A stretch of 64,000 nt of DNA from Linum tenue (Eukaryota; Streptophyta; Magnoliopsida; Malpighiales; Linaceae): assembly GCA_946122785.1 (NCBI GenBank), contig CAMGYJ010000007.1:5906909-5970908 (forward strand), given 5' to 3'. The translations under genes were made by a program, and so were the position numbers. Of this stretch, positions 1 through 12,000 are shown one piece after another (the first letter of the stretch is position 1; each line of letters starts with the position of its first letter). The notes beneath the pieces are model-generated. The model made no database searches. It had not been told where the DNA came from and saw only the letters and a program-made list of their open reading frames with translations.

Positions 1-577
1 AATTATGGCAATTGATTGTATCAATCATCTCACACTAGTTTTTTTTTTTTTTGGCGTTTGCTTGCTTTCACTTTTAAAAGTTTTGATTTATGATATTAAA
101 TAATCCAATCAATTGAAAGTATATAACAATGATTATAGACGTGACCTTCTTTCGAAGTGCAAATTTACGTTATGTGTGTTTCATTCATTATTATAGTTTT
201 GATTTGTTGAAAATGACATGACAAAAGTATACCGAATAAGAAATAAAAGAGACAGAGAAAAAAAAAGAGGAAATGTGATGCATATGAATATGATATGATA
301 TGGGAGAATTTGGTGTCCATTTCTATCGAGTAAGTGCTTGAAAGGCTTCTTGGAACCAAAACTAATTCACTTGATGGTAACCTTTGAGCTCATGTTCCCT
401 ATAGGACAGAAAAACGATGAAAATGACCCTTGCAATTGGAAACCAACAACCTCACCTCTTGAATTCTTCTAGTATTAACTAGCCCAGAAGCTCAACTTCT
501 TCATTTGTTGGTGTTTAAAATTTTTCATATTTTCGTTGTCGGTTTAAATGTTTGAGTCGGGTGATGATTATCACTTA
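1..577. other. AT-rich intergenic DNA
   Basis: No gene recognised. Short open frames lack codon bias and known motifs. There is a poly(T) run near 41-52. The stretch ends at the TTA target site (575-577) of the MITE that follows. Confidence 0.6.
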
Positions 578-1011
578 GGGGTCGTTTGGAAGTTGCGTAT
601 GTTAAATCGTTGTATTGTTATGAATCACTATGATATAAATGCATGCATTGATACAATAGATGCATTTTGAAATTACATTGTTTGGTTGTTGAGATTATAA
701 TTTATGAATTGATTGTTATAAAGTTACTTTATAAGGAAATGTCATATTTGTCCTCCACTTTTAATATAAAACAAAAAAACTATGGACATAATTGAAAAAA
801 GTAAAGGTGCTCAATTATTAAACCAACAATCACAACAATCTCAACTTTTAGTTGAGATTGTACAATCCCTCATTTTTGTTGATTGTTGGTGGGACCCACA
901 CAAAACAATACATGCATTGTTTTGCAACTTGACACTTCCAAACGTTATATTGTGGACAATGCATGTATTTAACAAATACAACACTAACAATCGCAACTTC
1001 CAAACGACCCC
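578..1011. mobile_element. PIF/Harbinger-type MITE, 434 bp
   Basis: The left end reads GGGGTCGTTTGGAAGTTGCG and the right end is its near-perfect inverse (CGCAACTTCCAAACGACCCC). The element is flanked by TTA on both sides (575-577 and 1012-1014), the 3-bp duplication typical of PIF/Harbinger elements. No transposase is encoded. The interior is AT-rich with subterminal inverted repeats. A related copy of similar length lies at 30264-30690. Confidence 0.85.
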
Positions 1012-1014
1012 TTA

Positions 1015-2570
1015 ATTTGAGAGAAAAAACCCCCTAAAACCTAGTAATATTAGTACATAAGAAATGATACTTGAGACTATGTGATCAAATAGGAAGCCAC
1101 ATCGACAACAATTAAAAAAATACATTTTTATCATAAACTCCTCAAGAAAGTAGATAAATATTGCTCAAGAAGAACATGAAATACCTGAAAATCGTGAAAA
1201 TGAAATAATCTCCATTCATTCAAAATTATCACAGTAGAACGGTGAAATTAATTCTAGAAATATTTTTGTACAAAGTTAGTTTCGTTTGACGCAGAACTGA
1301 AACAATTTTAACTTCGCGAGTTTGGGGGAATACAAGAAACGTTTCGTTTAGTCCGTCAAATATGGTTTTATTGTATTGGGCTAACTCAGATTGACGGCCC
1401 AATAAATTTTTATTTAAACCCAATAACTCTTTTGGTTTGTTATAAAGAGACCCGATAGCTCAATTACACAAATTAATTAAGATGCAGCCCAAACATCAGA
1501 CGAGCCCGGCCCACTTATTCGCCGGTAACTTTTCTCGCATAAATATCTCCGACAGTAAAACACACAGTCACAGCTACAAAACTAACGACAGGGTTTTTCG
1601 GACACCCGGCCGCAAACAGCCACAGCGGGCGACATTCACACAGCAAAATCCAGCCTCCGCGATGGCGGGCCCCAGCGCGACTCCGGCCTGCCGTCGACTC
1701 GGCAATGCCCCGCCAACTCTGTGCCGCCGTTAAACGACGCCACCGGCGGCAAGAAGTTAAAGTGGCCCGTTCCTGGCCAGCTTTGTTGCACGTAACTGCG
1801 ACAGCGACTGCCCCGTCGGCCCAATAACCGTGTCGGGACAAAAACGGGGAAAAAGCCCATCCCGTCGTCCGATTATTTCAAGGACATAAAATGGTTGATA
1901 AATTCACTATCAAGGACTTGGGTCACTTCAATTAGATTATGGGAAATTGATTTTTTTCAGATCAAAGAAGAAGGGAGTCGTCCTCAACTAAAGAAAGTAC
2001 GATTCTTGACATGTAGAACACCAATCGAGCAAATATCATCAATTAGATCATTCATCATCTCATCCTACCTTCTTTGATTGACTGATCATCTATTATATCT
2101 CATGATTACTTGTCCTTGTCGAGAAACTCATTGTTCGATCAAGTTTTGCATCCATTTGAACTTTGCGATATCCATGTTCAGAGAATTTCAAATGGCGCAG
2201 AGAGCTAAAACTTCATCAACTACTATATTTCCCAAACTTATTATTAAGTTTATCGTTTCGAGAGTTGAGAGGGCTATAGCCTCCCTACTATTAATGTGGC
2301 TCCATCACTGAGTTGTGTCATACATGATTATTTTCGTAGACTACTTCTCCCACTTTGACCACTCATTGTGTTATTGATCGGGGTAGTTGTTCCGTCACGA
2401 GTTGATTGACTACAATTTTTTTTATTTTTTATCAGAATCAATCTTCTTGTGATACATGATCAGTGATCCCGCCTCAGTATTTAGAGGATATCCTATTTGA
2501 GTAGTTAACAAAAACCGGATTAAGCATAAATATCAACGCTCAATAATAAAGTCGGACTAGATGTTTGAAT
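1015..2570. other. Intergenic region with a GC-rich island
   Basis: A GC-rich patch at about 1490-1860 stands out from AT-rich surroundings and contains overlapping short open frames on both strands. None shows a recognisable domain or splice structure. It may be the leader or remnant of a gene or element. The rest shows nothing I recognise. Confidence 0.4.
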
Positions 2571-3571
2571 ATAATTGTTTTATTCGGAAATTTGGATTAT
2601 AATTTGTACCATGGATACAAGTAAAGGAAAAAGAAAAAGCAGAGTCTACGGACGCGCGGCAATGCCAATGTTCCGCAACGAACTCGATGCTACAAGACGA
2701 AGGCCTCTGTTTTCTTGCAACACACAAGATCTGATAACGAAGGCAGACAAGTAATAATCAAAGCCCAAATTGATAAAAAAAAGATAAAGAACTATTCTAT
2801 TTCACCTGAAAATTTGTCAGTGGACTGTGGCGGTAGTGGATTCATTTGTGATCCGAAATCCCGCTGCTCCGAAGAAGCTTCTCTGCTGTCCGCAAGCCGC
2901 CAGCAAGCAACAAAACTCCCTCTCCTCTCTTCTTCTACATCTTCTTCCATTCCAACCTATTTAAAACACTCTGTTTCACTCCAGCTGACTTTACTTCAGT
3001 ACTCAACTTCCTCCTTTCCCTCTCCCTCTCCCTCGCTACCTTTTAGAATAGCTTTCCATCTTCTACTCTTTCTTTCATCGATCAAAAACTCCATCTGGGT
3101 CTCTGCGATTTCCCTTCTCACTGGTTCAATTCAATTCCCCTGCTGCGTTTCTTCAAATTTTGGAGCTTCAGAGAAGGAAAAAAAAGGCTCTTCCTTTACT
3201 CCCTAATTTGTTGGTTGGGGAAATTTGGGCTTTACTTTTTTCACTCCACATTGCGCTGTCTGTTCTTGGGTTCGTTTTGCTCTGAGAGATCTTTAGGGGG
3301 TGAGCTGGTTTTCCCCTTTCCTCGCGTTTTCTCGTTCTGTTTCCCTTCTTTCTCGTTCTGTTTCGTTGATAAATTGTTTGGAATATTCATCTTTTTCACA
3401 AAAAAAAAATTGTTCCATTTGTCTAAAATAGCTGATGGGTACTTTGTTCTCTTCACCTTAGTCATGGATTCCCTTCCATTTCTCCGCCTGAGGACAAATT
3501 CACCCACCTTACTCCTCCTCTGAATTTCACCTGCAGGCAACCATCCGGCTGTTACTTCCTCCTTCCCAACC
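2571..3571 (+). promoter_or_regulatory. Promoter and long pyrimidine-rich 5' leader of the ARF gene, with two uORFs
   Basis: A TATA-like TATTTAAAA sits at about 2958-2966. Long CT-rich leader sequence follows up to the ARF start at 3572. Two small upstream ORFs precede the main start: 3434-3460 (8 codons) and 3464-3523 (19 codons). Transcription start and leader splicing cannot be read from sequence, so the extent is inferred. Confidence 0.5.
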
Positions 3572-6108
3572 ATGATGAGAGACTTCGGGATAATGAATTC
3601 CCGGAGAAAGCAAACGGAAAATTGTTTGGATTCGCAGTTCTGGCACGCCTGCGCCGGCGGGATGGTCCAAATGCCGCCGTTGAACTCCAAAGTCTACTAC
3701 TTTCCTCAGGGACACGCCGAGCATGCACAGTCCAATGGCGTCGATTTCGGCCCTCATCTCCAAATCCCAGCAATGGTGCCTTGCGAAGTCTCTGCCATCA
3801 ATTACATGGCAGATCCCGAAACCGACGAGGTATTTGCTAAAATCAGGCTAAACCCATCTGTCACAAACGCCGATTTGGCGACATTTGGAGATGATGGTGA
3901 TGATGGTTTGTTCGGTGGGGTTAATAACAATGATTCCTCTCAAGAAAAGCCAGCTTCTTTTGCTAAAACCCTAACTCAATCTGATGCAAATAACGGCGGG
4001 GGATTCTCTGTGCCTCGATATTGTGCGGAGACCATATTTCCAAGGCTGGATTACAATGCTGAACCTCCTGTGCAGACCATTCTAGCTAAGGATGTTCATG
4101 GCCAGATTTGGAAGTTCAGGCATATCTATAGAGGAACCCCTAGAAGGCATCTGTTGACCACTGGCTGGAGTAATTTTGTGAACCAGAAGAAGCTTGTGGT
4201 TGGGGATTCCATTGTGTTTCTGAGGGCGGACAATGGCGATCTCTGCGTGGGGATTCGACGTGCTAAGCGAGGGATCGGAGGTGGGAATGAGTGTCAATCA
4301 TCATCCGGGTGGAATACCTATGGAGGGTATCCAGGGTTTATGAGGGAGAATGACTGTAACAAGTTGAGTAATGAGCAGGTGAAAGGTAAAATTAGTCCTC
4401 AGTCGGTTGTTGAGGCTGCTACTCTTGCTGCCAAGGGACAGCCCTTCGAGGTTGTGTACTATCCCAGTGGGAATTCGCCCGAGTTTTGTGTTAGAGCTTC
4501 CGCGGTTCGAGCTGCGATGCGGATTCAGTGGTATTCTGGAATGCGGTTTAAGATGCCCTTCGAGACCGAGGATTCGTCGAGGATTAGCTGGTTCATGGGT
4601 ACCATATCTGCTGTTCAAGTTGCTGAGCCCATTCGGTGGCCGAATTCGCCATGGCGCCTTCTACAGGTACTTCACTAATGCCAAGTTGTTTACTAGGAAA
4701 GATCTTTATGTATGGACAGTTTTCAGTAGCCTGTGTGAACATTTCAATCACTGACTGCCTGTTTTAGAAGAGAACACTGGGGATGGAATCTAAGTACCAT
4801 CTTATAATTTGGAAATAGCCTATTTTAAGTGGTATGTACTATGTACTGGTCTGTTGGATGTTTCAGTAGGTGTGCCTTTGCTGCCCTTTGTAGATATGCT
4901 ATGCAAATATTTGGAGAACTTCTTTCTCTGAAATGTCAAATTCCATGCATCAGTTAACAAATTTCAACCTTTTCGTGTGTTAATCATTTTAGTAATTCAC
5001 CGGGAAAGACTCTTAGGTTGATTGCTATGCAAGATATGCTACAGGCTTGTATTCGGATTTGTATGAGTTCTACTATGGTCAGTGCGAGTGAAGGGTTAGA
5101 ACTTAGAAGTCATTGTTATGTTGAACTCATCAAGATATTAAGATTCAGTTACTTGTAATTGCTTTTCAGGTAGCTTGGGATGAGCCCGAATTGCTTCAAA
5201 ATGTGAAGCGTGTTAACCCGTGGTTGGTTGAATTAGTCTCCCACATGTCAGCCATTCACCACCTTGCAGTACCCTTCTCGCCGCCAAGAAAGAAGCCGAG
5301 GTTCATACAGACACCAGATGATTTCACCATGATGATGGGCCACCTTCCTCTGCTGCCATCATTTACCCCCGGGAACTCGATTATGCCAAACAGTCCCTTC
5401 TTTTGTGTCCCAAACAACAACATTCCTGCAGGCATACAGGGAGCCAGGCATCCGCAATTCGACATGTCCTCTTCTTCCCCTTCAGATCTCCGCTTCAACA
5501 AGCAGTTGCAGATGGGTTCGCTACCTTTCGAATCTCAGCAGCGACTCGATGGAGCTGCATCAGGTCCAAAGATACCCTTCACAGCAGCCAAGACCGATAG
5601 CGACGATGACAATGTATCTTGCCTGCTCACAATGGGAAGCACCCAATATACTAGTAGTCCTCCAAAGGAAACAACAAAGACTTCTCCTCACATTTTCTTG
5701 TTTGGTCAGCTCATTCTACCTGATCGCCCGGGTTCTCTCCATAGCTGCTCCGACGAGTCAAATTGCAACAGTGCCTCTGTCAGTAATGCAGAGAAGATGA
5801 CCACGAATGTCTCGGAGGCTTCTGGTTCTTCGGTGTACCAGAATGTCCCCCTGGAGAATTCCTCCGACACAGGGTCTGCTCCTTGGTACAAACTTCTCCC
5901 TTCCATCTATCATTGTAGACTAGTATGTATATGTATCTCTAAAATCGCCTCTAATTCTCGACTGGTGATGATCTTTGCAGCGAGTTCTCAAAGATGGGGA
6001 GAAAGCCAGCGAATTTGGGGTCGACATCTTAGGAAATCAGATGAAGAGAAGGATTGTAGGAGGAAGAGGAGGGATTGTCCAATGAGTCTCTCAAAATGTA
6101 CATTATAA
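3572..6108 (+). CDS. ARF16: Auxin response factor, ARF10/ARF16 clade, lacking a PB1 domain
   Basis: This is a DNA-binding transcription factor for auxin-response promoter elements; the clade normally acts as a repressor. Exon 1 (3572-4666) gives the N-terminal dimerisation region (WHACAGGMVQMPP), the B3 domain from about residue 127 (SFAKTLTQSDANNGGGF, RGTPRRHLLTTGWSNFV) and the start of the ancillary domain. Exon 2 starts at 5170 in phase 0, giving RLLQ then VAWDEPELLQNVKRVNPW. The middle region is Ser-rich and contains PHIFLFGQLIL, a motif just before PB1 in ARF16 relatives. After PWYK the expected PB1 domain is absent. With a donor after 5885 and acceptor before 5981 the protein ends at 6032 (about 620 aa, tail CEFSKMGRK). 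Unspliced it runs to 6108 (about 677 aa). Arabidopsis ARF16 is the closest recalled sequence. Start choice among Met1, Met2 and Met8 is uncertain. Confidence 0.9.
4667..5169 (+). other. ARF intron 1
   Basis: GT at 4667 and AG at 5168-5169 join the conserved RLLQ-VAWDEP junction of the clade in phase 0. Nothing else is recognised inside. Confidence 0.85.
5430..5450 (+). promoter_or_regulatory. miR160 target site in ARF exon 2
   Basis: The 21 bases at 5430-5450 are complementary to miR160 except at the first base (A instead of T, opposite the miRNA 3' end). The core is GGCATACAGGGAGCCAGGCA. It encodes GIQGARH, as in ARF10/16/17 genes, where miR160-guided cleavage limits mRNA level. Position and frame match the family. 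Cleavage itself is inferred. Confidence 0.95.
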
Positions 6109-7216
6109 AATGCTGAAAATCTCAAGCTTTTTTTTCTTTTGCATATTCTTGGCCATGACTCTGCTTCAGCCATGAGCATGAAATGTGATGAGGATTCAAC
6201 TTAAAGACTCCGGATTATATATCTGCTTAATTTCACATACCATATTAATTCAGACGAATTCGATCTCAGATCGCTCTCCACGATTCGAATACTCCAACGA
6301 GCATCTACCCTCAAACTCTTTTTTTTAAGCTCTGCAGTAGCCTAGCTCCTGCATTCAACGAGGTTCAGAATATCAATTCTTGACACAGAGTTGTGAAACC
6401 TCAAAAGATCTAAGATCTGGCTCAAGTCAACGGTAGATAATTCATGTCATAAACTTGGAGCTCCGGAAACCAAAACAACCACACTAGCAATTAACATGGA
6501 CTTCCAACAAAGAAAACCGAATTTGCTGGCGCAAAAAAGGCTGTGCTGAGGCAGCTGTAGATTTGTGAATTCCTTGTATCGGGATTTTCAAACATGTTAA
6601 GCCAAGTAACGCAATAGTATTAATGTTATTTACTGTCTGTGACTGTCAGCTCCTCCATAGCAGATCTGTAGACTTGAGATAGTCAAAACTAGCAAAAGTC
6701 GCACCCTCTCTCTCTCTCTCTCTCTGGTTTCTGCTAACCGACATGATATTATATATGGTATTCAAAGGGAGAGAGAAGGAGTGGAAGTGGGGGACAGAGA
6801 TTCGCAAGTCATGGGTCATATGACATTGTTTTATGGTTTCCTTCGTCACCTTGATCAAGATGGTCAAACTGCATGGTGTCACATGATAAGGATTCTAGTG
6901 TTGATTTTCCACTTTCCTGCGATTAGACTTCTACTAACTCGATTTGATTACTTGTTTGATTTCACACCATTTTTTCTGAGAAACTCTTCACATTATTTCT
7001 TTTCTTATCTTTCATTGTATGTTAATAGTTATGAGAAAATGTGTTATGTTGATTGTCCTTGAATTGCTTCTCCTTTTGGTTCCAATATATGGTGTGTTCG
7101 GAATGATAACATATGTACGGGTTTGGTTGCGGCAATCAATGAGATTATTCAGATGATTCTTACATAAGATAGGTGAGAATGTCACACGTTAGCACAATCA
7201 AGGAGCACATTTATAC
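6109..7216. other. Intergenic region downstream of ARF
   Basis: ARF 3' flank followed by AT-rich DNA. A CT microsatellite lies at about 6706-6725. Short open frames at 6646-7062 show no known motif. No gene recognised. Confidence 0.5.
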
Positions 7217-7640
7217 ATGGGGAATTGCAGTGCCGCTCCCGGCGCTAAGGCGTGGACGTGGGGTGGAGACGGAGACCGTAGGAGTTGGCCACAGTTAGCT
7301 TCCACGAATCCGCCATTTCGTTTTCCCTTCGAGCATGCACCGAAGGGGTTGTGCGAGATTCGCAGGGCTGGTTGTTGGGTGCTTATGCCATGGACCTGGG
7401 GAGCTGTTCCATCAGAAGAGTCGAACTCAGAGGCGCGATCGAGGAACTAGAGAAGAGCTGGCACCCGGGCATAGAAAGGGGAAGCACAGTTCAACTCAAC
7501 CTTTGCATACGACGAGCCTTCTTCAGAGCCGAGATGACCCTGATCATCAACATGCCTCCCTCGTTCGCCATTTTCGCTCTCTTTCGGTGCGTGATTGAAA
7601 ATTTTATTTCGACAACTGTTTATGCAATTATTTAGCTCAT
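7217..7640 (+). pseudogene. LINE RNase H-like fragment
   Basis: Frame 7285-7635 reads VVRDSQGWLLGAYAMDLGS then RRVELRGAIEELEKSW. This matches the RNase H-like tail (RVT_3 type) of plant non-LTR retrotransposons, which have VxRDxxG followed by a GA(L/I) helix with the catalytic E. Further active-site segments are missing and the surrounding frame is broken, so this is a decayed 3' fragment. A diverged host RNase H-like gene remnant is less likely. Confidence 0.6.
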
Positions 7641-7809
7641 ATGAGTATGTCCCTACCACTAGGTACCCTTGATATTTCCTTGCTTGATTGACATTAAAGA
7701 TTAAGTCATGTACGAGATGTTTGGAGGGGCTATACCTCAACAAATTTTATTTTAAGGTAGTGAATGTAACTCCTATGGACCCATTTTCGATTAAAAAAAA
7801 TAAGAGAGG

Positions 7810-8665
7810 GTTGGTGATAGGGTTGATAATCGGTTCGGTTATAATCGGAACCGTTTAGATGGTTCTCGATTAACCGTTAAGCATTTTATGCTTATCGTTA
7901 AATGCATCATTTAAATTAGTCAATTTACTGTAATCGTATAGTCGGTTCCCGGTTAACCAAATAACTATTAACCAAGTGATTCGACTAGGTTATACCAAAA
8001 TAACTGATCAATAAGCTAACCAACACAAGACACACTTCTTTCAATTGTGAAATTTTCTATAATTTTACATACATATGCACGTGTTCTTTTCTTAAGTTGT
8101 TATCAATGAATAAAAAATAATTTACATAGATATATATATATAAATACATAATCAACTCAATCCAACACAAGTATACAATAATACCATTTTACCGTCAAAC
8201 TTTATTAAAGAAGCATACAACGATACTCAACAGCATTTACTCAACTCGTAAACCTCATCAAATTACATGGTAGGTTAATGTTATCTATTGTTTTCGAGCA
8301 ATTGTGCGCAAGCCTGACTTTCTACTTTGTTACTTCTAAAACTCTTCCTTTTAAAAATTATCATTTGAGTCTAAGTCACTATTACAACTAGAATAGGCAA
8401 TGGGTTTTGTAAGCCTTCAAACACCTCATCAATTGTCGACCTATGTTTGCAGCTCACGAAGGTAATTTATTTTCGGTTCTAACTATGAGAATGATCGTAA
8501 TCAGTTAGTCGGTTAACCATCGGTAGTTATTAGCTACATTTGGCTACCGAGAACCAACCGTTTATCATGTAATCGGTTATCGGTGTAACTGTTAAGTACA
8601 AGCTCCGATTCGGTTATCGGTTACACCGTTAACGGGATAACCGATAACCGATTGGTGATAATAAA
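7810..8665. mobile_element. Degenerate non-autonomous DNA element rich in AATCGGTT motifs
   Basis: Both ends are dense in opposed AATCGGTT/AACCGATT motifs. The left end (7818-7950) has TTGATAATCGGTTCGG and the right end (8500-8660) has its inverse, GATAACCGATAACCGATTGG. This folds into a long imperfect inverted repeat with an AT-rich centre. No TSD was confidently found. Class is undetermined, possibly a hAT-type MITE. Confidence 0.55.
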
Positions 8666-8699
8666 AAAGAATATTTGTTCCTGGATGCATCTTTTTGGA

Positions 8700-9052
8700 C
8701 TGGACACAGCCCAAAATGTCGAAGCTTTCTGTTCATAGGTTTTGGGCTACCTAATGGGCCACTATAGAAAAAACTCCGATCTCAATCCACAAGTTACAGA
8801 ACTGGTGAGCCCACTTACGAGGCCCATTTAGAACTGTGACTCATTCCCTTCTAGTTCTAGTGGGCTGTGGGCATATTCCACTTTGTAGCCACCTAACCAA
8901 CTGAGCTTTCATCCTTGGAAAAAATATAAATTTCCAAAACCAACTGTCGTCCTTCCATAACGTTCCGCTTTTCTCCCATCGCCTTCTCCGTCCGACCATT
9001 TCTGCTCCACCGCCGCCGGCGACGCTATCCCATCAAATTTCCCCTTCATCCG
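8700..9052 (+). promoter_or_regulatory. Promoter and 5' leader of the phosphohexomutase gene
   Basis: Contains repeated GGGCC/GGCCCA-type elements at about 8746-8826, such as GGGCCACT and GGCCCATT, common in promoters of housekeeping plant genes. A CT-rich leader follows up to ATG 9053. No clear TATA box. Boundaries are inferred. Confidence 0.4.
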
Positions 9053-12000
9053 ATGGCTGGTAAATTTTTCTTCTTGTCGATGTATCTTGTTTCCCACTGT
9101 TATCCGCCTGAGCGGTTTCTCTTTTGCTTTCACTCTTCCAAGTTACTGAGTGTAGTTATTGCCTATTGGTTACTCGTCCCCCCCCTCTCCCATTTGGTTT
9201 GCTTCCGATTCTCGGACTCGAGCTATGGGCTATGGCACTTCGCTTAATTAGTTCTTCTTTTATGTACTAGCTTTCTTTTGATTGATTTTTGCCGAATTTG
9301 GTCGCTTGACCTAGTGGAGTTAGCTATGATTTGGTAGCTCTGAGTTTCTTTGGAATGGAGGACTGGTTAAGTTGCCCTCTTGCTTCTGGATTATGATTTG
9401 CGTATGGCTGTTTGCTTTATGAGTATGGTTGTCTCTTGAAAAGTAATGGGTCTGTCACCCTGGAAGTCTTAAAGTGATTCAATTTCTATCCTTGGAGATG
9501 TGGATGTGGATTTAAGTTGTTCTGTTCAGTATAGGGGAAACTCTTATGCCTGTCTTTGGAGGAAAGTAGCTTTGAAATATGTATTGATGAGTCCATGCCA
9601 TTGTTCGGGGAGCAGCAGAAGTAGCTGAATAGGCTTTGCATTTACCTTTTCCATTTTCTCAAGATTCAGATGAGGCTTATGGTATCTGATAATGCTTTCC
9701 CAATTCTTATGCAGCAATGTCAACGAACGTTGTCCAAAATGTTTTTGTAGCACAGAATAGGCAGATAGCAACCCAGTACCAAAGGGACAGTTCTGCCCCT
9801 AATACCTGCAAATTGCTTCCCTTTCATGGAGGGAAGTTGGCATGGACTGGCATATCTTCCATGCACATGCACACATGGTCAAAATTCCACAGTGGTTTTG
9901 CTAACCGAAGACCTATTTTCTGCAATGGTCCGTTCTAGACTCTCATATCCCAGGTTGATATCAAATGAAAGTATTGCATTTAAAAACCCCCCCTAGAGTT
10001 CACGGAAGTTTCATTCTCATATTCTACCTGCTCAATTGCTGAATTGCTGTGCTTGTTTACTAGTTTGAGGTATTTCTCTTCTATGAGTTTATGTTTCCTG
10101 TAAGATGCAACGCCATCTCTAATTTGTTACTTTACCGAGTGTGTTCTCTTGAGCTCTTAAGTGATTGTTTTCCAACTTTTGTTGCAGCTGCTACAACCAC
10201 TGCTGTTCCTTCTCTGGACAAAGTGGACTTTTTGAAACTTCAAAATGGCAGGTAACAACTTTATAAATGTGCAAGGCTCTATAAACTCGTTGATTCCTTC
10301 TTCTTTTTCAACTCTCATTTCCTCATATTATTAGCATTTAGCACTGTAATTAGGATGTAATCAAGCCGCATGGCTGCTACTTGCTTAGTTCTTATGCACC
10401 CAGTTGCTTTTCACATACAACAGAATGGGAACTTTCTCGAGACTTTATCCAATTTTTTCTATGTTTGCTCCCCAGTCCCCACCCACCCTCTCTCTCCTTT
10501 TCTCTCTGTCTATAACCACCCTTGGAAGAGCAGTGCAGTTACTCTGATTAAAACCTCTTGGTACTGGGTGCTACAGCTTGTCGCTACTTTTGAAATCCGA
10601 TTGGTTGTTAACCAATTATCATCAAGTTTTGGTTTGATTTCTTACATTTGTTGACATATAAAACTTGAACTTTTGTTCATTTTTCCTTTCGGTTTATGAA
10701 GTGATATCCGAGGAGTGGCTGTTCCTGGCGTGGAGGGTGAACCTATTAGTCTCACTGAACCAGTTACAGAAGCAATAGCTGCTGCATTTGCTGCATGGTT
10801 ATGTGATAAGAGAAAAGCTGATGCAACCAGACCTTTAAAAGTTTCCATTGGTCATGATTCCCGCATATCAGCCCAAAAACTACAGGTTTTAAAATGCTGA
10901 CATTCGTCTGTATTTGGTGTATTTGCTGAGAACTAGTTTTGTATTTCATGTGCTTGGACATTCATGATGCATAGCTTGAGTCCTTAAGGAACTTACACAA
11001 AATAAAATGTCAATGCTAATCCCTTGTGTCTCTTCTGTAATTCAATCTATTGTCCCATCTTGTGGTGGCTAAGGAATGTTTGATTTCGCTGAACTAGGAA
11101 ATGTTTCTGACAAATATTGTTTACTTGTACCACGAATGTTATTGGCAATAAAGAAAGGGACGAATGCCATTATTGCTCTGCTTCTGAATATTTTTGTTTT
11201 TGACCTCATCATACTACATTAATAATGTTAGCAAGCAGCTGATGCTTGAAACTTTCAGGATGCAGTTTCTCGAGGCATTACTGGTGCAGGATTGGAAGTA
11301 ATTCAATATGGGTAAGTTGATCTTCTTCACCTTGCTATGATTGGAATGGATATCTGGCTTTCGCTAAGGGGTTTGAAACCTGTGCTCCTTAAAATGTAAG
11401 CCAAAAGAGCTAAAATTAAGTGGCACGTCTGAAATTCATGTTTAGCTAGAAGGTCTTCTTGGCTTTTTGCTTTTCTCATGTTCATGTTTAGGTGGATATG
11501 TCTTTGGTCAAGTTCTTAACTACCAAAGGATTGGTTACGCATGCTTCCACAATAACACTGTCTTTTTACATGTTTCTAACTTGGTGAATATCCCTGTCAG
11601 ATTGGCATCTACACCAGCAATGTTTAATAGCACAATGACAGAAGACGAAGCATTTTTCTGTCCAGTTGATGGAGCTATCATGATAACAGGTCATTACCAG
11701 ATTCATGTCTCTTTACCTTTGGGCAGTTCTGGTGTTGTTAGCCTGTCACTGTAAAGGCTACTATATATCTTCTTCATCAGACCTTTTAGATGAATTGGAG
11801 TGTCTTGACTACTTTCAAACCTCAGGTTGTCTTGCACTGATGACTTTTTCATTTGATTGATTTTTATTTTTTGCATATAGCTAGTCATCTTCCTTTCAAC
11901 AGGAATGGGTTCAAATTTTTCACTAATGCTGGGGGGCTTGGAAAGCCTGACATCAAAGACATTTTGGATCGAGCCGCAGACATATATAAAAGCTTTACAG

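Noticed and set aside
1482..1860. Overlapping ORFs of 74-108 codons in the GC-rich patch
   Set aside because: Open on both strands with no domain and no conserved start or splice sites; GC content alone explains them.
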